Source: Sphingomonadales bacterium (GTDB lineage: Bacteria; Pseudomonadota; Alphaproteobacteria; Sphingomonadales; Sphingomonadaceae). Taken from it: a stretch of 55,021 nucleotides of DNA. The position numbers were made by a program, and so were the translations under genes. The stretch covers positions 1-55,021 of the forward strand of contig JANXVZ010000001.1 of the NCBI GenBank assembly GCA_025351405.1. The letters run 5' to 3'. Of the stretch, positions 44,930-55,021 are shown one piece after another (the stretch's first letter is position 1; every line of letters begins with the position of its first letter). The notes under the pieces were generated by a model. It was not told where the DNA came from. It was given only the letters and a program-made list of their open reading frames with translations, and searched no databases.

Positions 44930-46108
44930 ATGTTCCTGACCTTTCTCGACGAGCTCCGCAGCGCCAAGATCCCTGCGTCGCTGCATGAACATCTGACGCT
45001 GCTCGAAGCACTGAAACAGGATGTCATCGACTGGTCGATCGAGGATTTCTATTATCTGGCGCGCGCAACCTATGTAAAGGATGAAGGCCTTCTGGACCGC
45101 TTCGACATGGTGTTCGGCAAGGTTTTCAAGGGGCTGGAATCAACGATCGAGACCGGCACGGCTGAAATTCCCGAAGAGTGGCTGAAGAAGCTGGCGGAAT
45201 TGAACTTGTCCGAAGACGAGATGGCCAAGCTGGAAAAGCTCGGCTGGGACAAGTTGATGGAGACGTTGAAGAAGCGCCTCGAAGAGCAGAAGGGCCGGCA
45301 TCAGGGCGGCAACAAATGGATCGGGACCGCGGGCAAATCGCCCTTCGGCGCGCATGGCTCGCATCCCGAGGGCGTCCGCATCGGCCAGGACAAGGGCCGC
45401 AACGGCAAGGCGGTCAAGGTTTGGGACAAGCGCGAGTTCAAGAACCTCGATAATAGCGTCGAGCTTGGCACCCGCAACATCAAGGTGGCACTGCGCCGTT
45501 TGCGTCGGTTCGCACGCGATGGTGCCATGGACGAACTCGATCTAGACGCGACCATCTCGGGGACCGCCAAAAAGGCTTATCTCGATATCGTCATGCGACC
45601 TGAACGACACAACGCCGTCAAGCTGTTGCTGATGCTCGATGTCGGCGGCTCGATGGATCCGCATATCAAGCTGTGCGAGGAACTGTTTTCGGCCGCCAAG
45701 TCCGAATTCAAGCATCTCGAATTCTTTTATTTCCACAACTGCCCGTATGAAGCGCTGTGGAAGGACAACAAGCGCCGCTGGTCCGAACGCACGCCAGTCA
45801 TGGACCTGCTCCACAAATTTCCGCATGATTACAAGCTGGTGTTCGTTGGCGATGCTTCGATGTCGCCCTATGAGATCAATTATCCCGGCGGCTCGGTTGA
45901 ACATTGGAACGAGGACGCCGGCGACGTCTGGATGACGAGGATGCTCGACGTCTATCATTCGGCGGCGTGGCTTAACCCGATCCCTGAAAAAAGCTGGGGT
46001 CACAGCCAGTCGATACAGATGATCCGGACGATCATGGAGGGCCGGATGTTCCCGCTGTCACTCGAAGGGCTGGACCGGGCGATGCGGGAATTGACCCGAT
46101 CACATTGA
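44930..46108 (+). CDS. VWA-domain protein, partner of the MoxR ATPase (CoxE-like)
   Basis: A 392-residue protein with a helical N-terminal part (MFLTFLDELRSAKIPASLHE, HLTLLEALK) and a C-terminal von Willebrand A domain. The metal-ion-dependent adhesion motif is near residue 237 (LMLDVGGSMDPH, DxxGSxD) and the second part is FVGDASMSPYEI. In COG3552/CoxE-type proteins this pairs with a MoxR ATPase, such as the one at 40168-41019. No secretion signal is seen, so it is cytoplasmic. The start at 44930 follows the DUF817 stop closely; an upstream extension overlaps DUF817. Confidence 0.92.
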   Translation: MFLTFLDELRSAKIPASLHEHLTLLEALKQDVIDWSIEDFYYLARATYVKDEGLLDRFDMVFGKVFKGLESTIETGTAEIPEEWLKKLAELNLSEDEMAKLEKLGWDKLMETLKKRLEEQKGRHQGGNKWIGTAGKSPFGAHGSHPEGVRIGQDKGRNGKAVKVWDKREFKNLDNSVELGTRNIKVALRRLRRFARDGAMDELDLDATISGTAKKAYLDIVMRPERHNAVKLLLMLDVGGSMDPHIKLCEELFSAAKSEFKHLEFFYFHNCPYEALWKDNKRRWSERTPVMDLLHKFPHDYKLVFVGDASMSPYEINYPGGSVEHWNEDAGDVWMTRMLDVYHSAAWLNPIPEKSWGHSQSIQMIRTIMEGRMFPLSLEGLDRAMRELTRSH

Positions 46109-46112
46109 AACC

Positions 46113-46146
46113 GCCGTCAATGACGGCATTCGATTGATAAAATCGA
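46113..46146. promoter_or_regulatory. Two inverted repeats upstream of katG
   Basis: GCCGTCA-A-TGACGGC (46113-46127) is a perfect palindrome with seven-base arms around one base, just after the VWA stop. Next to it is TCGATT-N5-AATCGA (46130-46146). Either could be an operator for an oxidant-responsive regulator or part of a terminator. Neither matches the ATAG-N7-CTAT OxyR pattern clearly, so the regulator is unknown. Confidence 0.4.
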
Positions 46147-46195
46147 TTGCTGATATGGGAAGACATCGTTTCGCGCTCACCTTGGGAGGGTCTAA

Positions 46196-48430
<2,235 letters not shown>

Positions 48431-48442
48431 CGCCTGGATAAC

Positions 48443-48477
48443 CCGGTCGCGCCTGCTGTCATGGCAAGCGCGACCGG
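48443..48477. terminator. Bidirectional hairpin between katG and the PQQ dehydrogenase
   Basis: CCGGTCGCGC (48443-48452) pairs perfectly with GCGCGACCGG (48468-48477): ten pairs with a 15-base loop. It lies in the 60-base gap between two convergent stop codons. No T-run is present, so it may stop transcription poorly without Rho. Confidence 0.6.
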
Positions 48478-48490
48478 ATCGCGGCGCCGA

Positions 48491-50647
48491 TCAGTGCCCG
48501 CCGGCCTTTCCGGCACCCGCGGCATCCTCGCTCGCCAGATATTTGGCTTGCACGCCGACATAGGCACGAATGGCTTCAATTTCGTCCTTCGAGAACCATT
48601 TGGCGAAGCTGATCATGCCCTGGGGCTGCAGCAGGCCACCATGGACGACCGCCGACCAGCCTTCCTTGTCCGACAGCATGGCTGAGCGGCGCAGATCGGG
48701 CAGGATCCCGGTCGATCGCGCGCCTGCCCCGTGGCAGACCCCACAATTGCCTTCGAACAACAGGCTGCCCTGGGCGATCTGCTGCGGCGTGAAGACATCC
48801 TTTGGCGGATTGGCCGGCGGCATCGGCGCATCGTCACGCGGCGGAAGCTTGGCCGTGCCGCCGAGTTTGAAGACCAGCACCCGGCCGTTCGGTGCAACAC
48901 GCTCAGGGCCGTCGCCATAGCCGGTCGAGAGCGGGTAGGCCCCGCCATAACCCGCCATCACCGCAACATATTGGACGCCACCGACTGTGTAGCTCACCGG
49001 ACCGGCCATGACGCCGGTTTGCGCATCAAAGTCCCACAGCGTCTTGCCATTGGCGGCATCGTAGGCGCTGAAATGCCCGCGTGCGCTGCCTTGGAAAACA
49101 AGGTTTCCGGCGGTTGCCATGACACCGCCGTTCCATGGGCCATCGTGATTGACCCGCCAGACTTCCTTTTGCGTTGCTGGATCCCAGGCAAGCAATTCGC
49201 CCTTCAGGATCGACCGCACCGCCTTGGTTGCAGCGCGGTCATTTGGCGGAGCATTGATCGCGGCAACGACCGCGATGTTCCAGGCGCCGGGCTTGTGGCT
49301 GTAGCTGGCATCCGTCTGATAGGCGAATGGCACCTCCTGGGCCGGCAGGTACACCAGGCTGGTTTTGGGGCTGAACGCCATCGGGTGCCAATTATGGGCG
49401 CCCAGCGCCGATGGGGTTACCAATGCCGCCGCCTTGCGATAACGCGCCTCCGGCACCTCATTCGGCCGGCCCGTTGCCATGTCGACACCGTTCGCCCAGC
49501 TTTGCGGCACGAAGCCCTTCGCCGAGATCAGTTTCCCGGTCTCGCGGTCGATGACATAGAAAAATCCGTTTTTTGGCGCCTGCATCAGCACCTTGCGGGG
49601 CTTGCCGTCGATCTTGATGGTGGCGAGGATAATCGGCTGGGTCTGGGTGAAATCCCAGCTTTCCCCCGGCGTTCCCTGATAATGCCACAGGTATTTGCCG
49701 GTATTGGGGTCGAGCGCCACCACCGATGACAGGAACAGGTTGTCGCCCTTGCCCTGGCTGCGGATCTGGTGATTCCACGGCGAACCATTGCCGACGCCGA
49801 TATAAAGCCGGTCCATTTCCTGGTCATAGACGATGGCATCCCACACGGTGCCGCCGCCGCCGGCCTCCCAATATTTGCCAAACCATGTGTCACCGGCCTT
49901 GGCCTTCAACACACTGTCCGAGACTTCATGATCGGGGCCGTTCGCCGGGTTGCCGGGGATGGTATAGAAGCGCCACAGCTTCTTGCCGGTCATCGCGTCA
50001 TAGGCACTGACATAGCCGCGCACGCCCAGTTCTGCGCCGCCATTGCCGATGAACACCTTGCCCTTCACCACTCGCGGCGCGCCGGTGATGGTATAGGGTT
50101 GCTTTTGATCGACGGTAACGACCGACCATTTGACCTTGCCGGTGGCGGCATCGAGCGCGATGAGGCGGCCATCGAGAGCGCCAAGGAAGATCATGCCGCC
50201 CCATGCCGCGACGCCGCGATTGACTACGTCGCAGCAGGCGGCGTGGCCGCGATCCTTGACGACTTCAGGATCATAGCGCCACTTGACCTTGCCGGTGGCC
50301 GCATCGAGCGCAACGACCTTTGACCATGCCGTGGTAGTGTACATGACACCGTCGATGACCAGCGGCGTCGCTTCCTGGCCGCGATTGGTATCGAGGTCAT
50401 AGCTCCAGACCAGACCGAGCTTGCCAGCGTTGGAGCTGTTGATCTGCGTCAGGTTGGCGAAGCGTTGCTCGGCATAGGTGCCGCCATGCGTCATCCAGTT
50501 GCCGGGCTCGCTGGCGGCGTTCATCAGCCGGCTGGCATCAACGCTCGCAGCGCGAGCCGGGCGGGCAGCGTCGCCCTGCCCTGCCGGCAACAGCCATGCC
50601 ACCGTCACCAGCGCCAACAGGCTCGCACCCGTGTATTTTGCCCGCAT
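48491..50647 (-). CDS. PQQ-dependent alcohol dehydrogenase with C-terminal cytochrome c
   Basis: Periplasmic quinohemoprotein, 718 residues, with a signal peptide up to about residue 33 (ARAASVD). The beta-propeller part has the vicinal disulfide Cys138-Cys139 (HAACCDVVNRG) and the catalytic Asp332 (GESWDFTQTQP); the residue two positions later is Thr334, not Asp, so this is the calcium-type rather than the lanthanide-type. The cytochrome c domain has CxxCH at 635-639 (GNCGVCHGAG), with Met678 (QPQGMISFAKW) as the likely sixth ligand. No pqq synthesis genes are visible. I prefer the second of two adjacent ATGs because of the spacing to GGGGAG. Confidence 0.93.
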   Translation of the reverse strand: MRAKYTGASLLALVTVAWLLPAGQGDAARPARAASVDASRLMNAASEPGNWMTHGGTYAEQRFANLTQINSSNAGKLGLVWSYDLDTNRGQEATPLVIDGVMYTTTAWSKVVALDAATGKVKWRYDPEVVKDRGHAACCDVVNRGVAAWGGMIFLGALDGRLIALDAATGKVKWSVVTVDQKQPYTITGAPRVVKGKVFIGNGGAELGVRGYVSAYDAMTGKKLWRFYTIPGNPANGPDHEVSDSVLKAKAGDTWFGKYWEAGGGGTVWDAIVYDQEMDRLYIGVGNGSPWNHQIRSQGKGDNLFLSSVVALDPNTGKYLWHYQGTPGESWDFTQTQPIILATIKIDGKPRKVLMQAPKNGFFYVIDRETGKLISAKGFVPQSWANGVDMATGRPNEVPEARYRKAAALVTPSALGAHNWHPMAFSPKTSLVYLPAQEVPFAYQTDASYSHKPGAWNIAVVAAINAPPNDRAATKAVRSILKGELLAWDPATQKEVWRVNHDGPWNGGVMATAGNLVFQGSARGHFSAYDAANGKTLWDFDAQTGVMAGPVSYTVGGVQYVAVMAGYGGAYPLSTGYGDGPERVAPNGRVLVFKLGGTAKLPPRDDAPMPPANPPKDVFTPQQIAQGSLLFEGNCGVCHGAGARSTGILPDLRRSAMLSDKEGWSAVVHGGLLQPQGMISFAKWFSKDEIEAIRAYVGVQAKYLASEDAAGAGKAGGH

Positions 50648-50762
50648 CATCCACTCCCCAGCGTCTTGCTCTTTCTTCCATGCTATCAGGCATCGGCGGC
50701 GGGGCAAGTGCGCGGATGTCTCAGCTATTGTGGCGCTGTCGGTGTTTGGTTATCGATCCGCA

Positions 50763-51263
50763 ATGGATCTCGAGGCCAGCGACCGTGACTTTGCCGCGCT
50801 GATTGCCGGACAGGGGCCACGAAATCTCAAACTGCCGGACGGAAACATCGAACGGCCCGAAATCCTCGCGATGCTTCGCGATCTGGCCAATTCCATCCGG
50901 CCCGACTTTGTCCCCGCCGGCTGGCTGATCGTCAGCGAAGGCGAAATCGTCGGCCTCTGCTCGTTGGTCAAGCCGCCAGCGGGAGGCACCATCTTTATCG
51001 GTTATGGAATCGCCGAAACGCGGCGCCGACGCGGCTTTGCCAGCGCCGGCGTGTCGGCGGTGCTGGCATGGGCACGCAATGACCCCCGGATCGACTGCGT
51101 CTGCGCGGAAACCGCCATCGACAATCTGGCATCGCAGCGCGTTCTGGAACGCAATGGCTTTGTCCGCACCGGCCGGCGCGACGATGCCGAAGATGGCGAG
51201 ATGGTCTGCTGGGAACACATTCTGGCCCCCGCCGAGACGGTGTCGATCACACCCCGCCCGTGA
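50763..51263 (+). CDS. GNAT-family acetyltransferase
   Basis: Acetyl-CoA-dependent N-acetyltransferase of unknown substrate, 166 residues from the ATG at 50763. The GNAT core is seen: GWLIVSEGEIVGLCSLVKPP (central strands), IFIGYGIAETRRRRGFASAG with the acetyl-CoA motif RRRRGFASA near residue 80, and the last region VCAETAIDNLASQRVLERNG FVRTG typical of RimJ/RimL-type N-acetyltransferases. It is divergent from the PQQ dehydrogenase and converges with a small membrane gene, whose end it overlaps by 17 bases. Confidence 0.9.
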   Translation: MDLEASDRDFAALIAGQGPRNLKLPDGNIERPEILAMLRDLANSIRPDFVPAGWLIVSEGEIVGLCSLVKPPAGGTIFIGYGIAETRRRRGFASAGVSAVLAWARNDPRIDCVCAETAIDNLASQRVLERNGFVRTGRRDDAEDGEMVCWEHILAPAETVSITPRP

Positions 51264-51431
51264 CCGGCAACGTCATGATCCAGACATTGAACAGGATGAC
51301 AAGACCGGCAACGATCATCAGGCCGGCCTTGGTGCGATTGCCGCCCGGCTGACGCAAGAGCCAGAAACCGGTGGCGATGAGGGTGAAGCCGGCGACAGCC
51401 GACAAGCCGGAGATCAGCGACGTCCCGTCGG

Positions 51432-51435
<4 letters not shown>
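51247..51435 (-). CDS. Small two-helix membrane protein downstream of glpK
   Basis: A 62-residue protein with two hydrophobic segments (GLSAVAGFTLIATGFWLL, then AGLMIVAGLVILFNVWIM) separated by a short charged loop (RQPGGNRTKAG). I recognise no family. Its ATG overlaps the glpK stop (ATGA at 51435-51432), so it is probably translated with glpK; an upstream extension to 51468 overlaps glpK more. Given the position it may affect glycerol uptake or membrane association of the kinase, but this is speculation. Its 3' end overlaps the convergent GNAT gene. Confidence 0.65.
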
Positions 51436-52919
<1,484 letters not shown>

Positions 52920-52966
52920 GTCGCCTTCCCTAACCCTGCCGCAGCGACTAGTTAAGTCCCCTCATC

Positions 52967-54493
52967 ATGGACAGTCCAACCCCATTCCTCCACGATCTGC
53001 TGGTCATCGGCGGTGGCATCAATGGCGCCGGAATCGCGCGCGATGCAGCGGGTCGCGGACTGAAAGTCGCCCTTGTCGAGGCGGGCGATCTTGGCGGCGC
53101 CACTTCCAGTGCGTCGACCAAGCTGATCCATGGCGGTCTCCGGTACCTCGAATTCTATGCATTCGGACTGGTCCGCAAGGCATTGGCCGAGCGCGAGGTA
53201 CTGCTCGATATCGCACCGCACATCACCTGGCCGCAAAGCTTCATCCTGCCGGTCACCAAGGGCGGCCGCCCCGAATGGATGCTGCGCGCCGGGCTTTTCC
53301 TTTACGATCACCTTGCGCGCCGCAAGATCGTGCCGGGTTCGGCCCGCGTCGACCTTCGGCAGGATCGTGCCGGGCGGGCGCTCGATGCGAGATATGACCA
53401 TGGCTATCGCTACTGGGACGGATGGGTAGACGACGCACGGCTGGTCATCGCCAATATCCAGGACGCTGCCGCCAAAGGGGCGTTGATCCGCACCCGCACC
53501 AAGGTCGTTTCTGCCGCCTTCGACGGTGAGCTCTGGACGGCGCGCTTGTCCGACGGCAGCGAGATCGTGGCACGCCGCATCGTAAACACCGCCGGACCCT
53601 GGGCCGGCGATGTTGCGCGCACGGTGCTGGGCCGCAACGATGCACCGGCGCTGCGGCTGGTGCAGGGTTCGCATATCGTCACCCGGCGGGTGCATCTTGG
53701 GGGTGACGCCTTCATGCTGCAGCAGCCCGACGGCCGCATCGTCTTCGTCATCCCCTATGAACGCGACTTCTCGCTGATCGGCACGACGGAACGAGACATC
53801 GGCGCCCCTGAAGACGCGCACATTACCGAGGGCGAAACCGAGTATCTGCTCGCCGCAGCCAACCGCTACCTGGCGCGGCCGTTGACTCGTGCCGATGTCG
53901 TCCACCGCTTTGCCGGTGTTCGCCCGCTGGTGCTCGAACCGGGCAAAGGCGACCGCGAAACCACCCGCGACTACAAACTCGTCAATCATGCCGGGGTGCC
54001 GGCACTGACCGTGGTCGGCGGCAAGATCACCACCTATCGCGTGCTCGCCGAAGACGTGATGAAGCGCATCGCCCCCAGGTCCAGAACCTGGACGGCAACC
54101 GCACCGCTTCCCGGCGGAGATATGGAGCGACTGCCGGGCGAGAACGGCCAGGAAGCCTTCAAGCGCTGGCTCGCCAATTTGACGGCGGCGCAGAACAATT
54201 ATGATCCGCTGCTGGTCCGCAGGCTCGCCATCACACTTGGCACAGCGGCCGAACGGTTGCTGCAAACCGGATTGGGAGACAACCTAGGCGGCGTCTTCGA
54301 GGCCGAACTCGACCATTATGTGAACAACGAATGGGCGACGTGCAGCGACGACGTGTTGTGGCGCCGCACCAAACTGGGCTTGCACATCGGCAATGCCGGC
54401 CGGGCAAAAGTGGCGGAATGGTTCGGCGAGGACGCACCGCCAGTGGAGGACGATGCACCCGTGACGCATCGGTTTGCGACGCCGGGGGGGTAG
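52967..54493 (+). CDS. glpD: Glycerol-3-phosphate dehydrogenase (FAD, respiratory)
   Basis: Oxidises glycerol 3-phosphate to dihydroxyacetone phosphate and passes electrons to ubiquinone; peripheral inner-membrane flavoprotein, 508 residues. The FAD motif is DLLVIGGGINGAGIARDAAG. The GlpD signature follows: SSASTKLIHGGLRYLEFYAF, LVRKALAEREVLL and TAGPWAGDVARTVLG, then GGKITTYRVLAEDVMKR near 360, and a C-terminal DUF-type helical domain to the end. It is divergent from glpK. The product feeds the fba/tkt-gap-pgk genes of this window. Confidence 0.97.
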   Translation: MDSPTPFLHDLLVIGGGINGAGIARDAAGRGLKVALVEAGDLGGATSSASTKLIHGGLRYLEFYAFGLVRKALAEREVLLDIAPHITWPQSFILPVTKGGRPEWMLRAGLFLYDHLARRKIVPGSARVDLRQDRAGRALDARYDHGYRYWDGWVDDARLVIANIQDAAAKGALIRTRTKVVSAAFDGELWTARLSDGSEIVARRIVNTAGPWAGDVARTVLGRNDAPALRLVQGSHIVTRRVHLGGDAFMLQQPDGRIVFVIPYERDFSLIGTTERDIGAPEDAHITEGETEYLLAAANRYLARPLTRADVVHRFAGVRPLVLEPGKGDRETTRDYKLVNHAGVPALTVVGGKITTYRVLAEDVMKRIAPRSRTWTATAPLPGGDMERLPGENGQEAFKRWLANLTAAQNNYDPLLVRRLAITLGTAAERLLQTGLGDNLGGVFEAELDHYVNNEWATCSDDVLWRRTKLGLHIGNAGRAKVAEWFGEDAPPVEDDAPVTHRFATPGG

Positions 54494-54616
54494 CGCTTTG
54501 GCCATTCGATCGATGGCTAAGATGGCTCGTCGCGATTTCCCCTGCCTATATTGTAGATTGTTCTGCTATGTATGATCGTGTTGTCAGAGGTGTCTGCTGC
54601 TTTTGGAAGCTAGGCG

Positions 54617-55021
54617 ATGGAAATATACCGAAAGGTGGCCGCGAGCGTTCCTGTTCCTGTAGCGCGCGCTCCTGCGATCGCACACTTGAACAGCGTTTTA
54701 CCCAAATTATGGTCGTCGCAGTACCCGGCCTTGGGCGGAGATCTCGTAGTCGTCACACAGGGAGGAAAACTAGGCGATAATGGAGCGGTCAACACTATGT
54801 TTGACCTTCAACCGCGGAATTCCAGTTCCGACGATCGTGTCGTTGCGGTTTGGGGGCTATCAAAGAGCGAGCCCGCGGGTACACGCGAATCAGGCCGAAT
54901 GAGCGGATTTTTGAAAGGCGTTTGGTCCGGCGCCTACGCCGGACGTGACCGAGGACATTTCTTTGCACATACGATGGGCGGCGGGACCGATATTAATCTT
55001 TTTCCACAACTTATTTCGGTC
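54617..55021 (+). CDS. DRGH-motif DNA/RNA non-specific endonuclease domain (cut by window edge)
   Basis: From the ATG at 54617 the frame stays open for 135 residues to the window end. The C-terminal part carries the ββα-metal nuclease signature: Asp111-Arg112-Gly113-His114 in the segment GRDRGHFFAHTMGGG, followed by Asn127 and Pro130-Gln131 in DINLFPQ. These match the NUC1/Serratia-type catalytic DRGH and the Asn that coordinates the metal. Upstream segments are weakly conserved (WSSQYPALGGDLVVVTQGG). Codon use is richer in A and T than the neighbours. No signal peptide is visible. It may be a secreted effector or toxin nuclease, or a housekeeping one; an immunity gene could lie beyond the window. 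Confidence 0.75.
   Translation, partial: MEIYRKVAASVPVPVARAPAIAHLNSVLPKLWSSQYPALGGDLVVVTQGGKLGDNGAVNTMFDLQPRNSSSDDRVVAVWGLSKSEPAGTRESGRMSGFLKGVWSGAYAGRDRGHFFAHTMGGGTDINLFPQLISV

Overview
The window is a G+C-rich chromosomal segment, almost certainly from an alphaproteobacterium of the order Sphingomonadales. The evidence is syntenic: tkt-gap-pgk-fba, then zapA-6S RNA-fthC, DUF2842 and an AroQ chorismate mutase, plus yqeY-dnaG-rpoD, carA/carB/greA, a DUF5694 protein and a MoxR/VWA pair. Genes are tightly packed, with many ATGA or TGATG overlaps. I see no insertion sequence, prophage or CRISPR array. No gene-free stretch exceeds 300 bases; the longest is 10117-10394.

Layout. 1-1366: start of the nuo (complex I) operon on the minus strand. 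1408-10116, minus strand: a long housekeeping series read tkt, gap, pgk, an unknown 110-residue protein, class I aldolase, thiE, a DUF5694 protein, efp, suhB. 10395-12404, plus strand: a ZauP-like coiled-coil protein, zapA, 6S RNA with its own promoter, fthC, DUF2842 and chorismate mutase, followed by tRNA-Asp(GTC) on the minus strand. 12659-25062 is mixed: thioesterase, an atypical Nramp transporter, DctA with a membrane hydroxylase, a Tat-exported dienelactone hydrolase, a TetR-controlled NodT-EmrA-EmrB tripartite efflux operon, a processive glycosyltransferase and cytochrome b561. 25103-28394: wrbA/LysR divergent pair, quinone reductase and rhomboid protease. 28406-33978: greA, carB, an RraB-like gene and carA on the minus strand, with an unusual 24-bp tandem repeat between greA and the rhomboid gene.

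34037-38550 is the macromolecular-synthesis cluster yqeY-dnaG-rpoD. 38595-46108 holds two tandem secreted paralogues, a MoxR ATPase, a lipoprotein, three SDR oxidoreductases, DUF817 and the VWA partner of MoxR. 46229-50647 has katG facing a PQQ alcohol dehydrogenase fused to cytochrome c. 50763-54493 contains a GNAT gene and the divergent glycerol genes glpK and glpD. At the right edge (54617-55021, cut by the window) begins a visibly less G+C-rich gene for a DRGH-motif (NUC1-type) nuclease, possibly the edge of an accessory island.

Functional links: glycolysis and the non-oxidative pentose phosphate pathway (tkt, gap, pgk, fba) are supplied by glycerol via GlpK/GlpD, and thiE helps make the thiamine diphosphate that transketolase needs. 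zauP/zapA act at the Z-ring. 6S RNA and sigma-70 (rpoD) both act on RNA polymerase. Start codons were re-chosen by alignment memory, ribosome-binding sites and overlaps; several genes seem to use GTG, TTG or CTG. All function calls come from reading the protein sequences; no database search was run.
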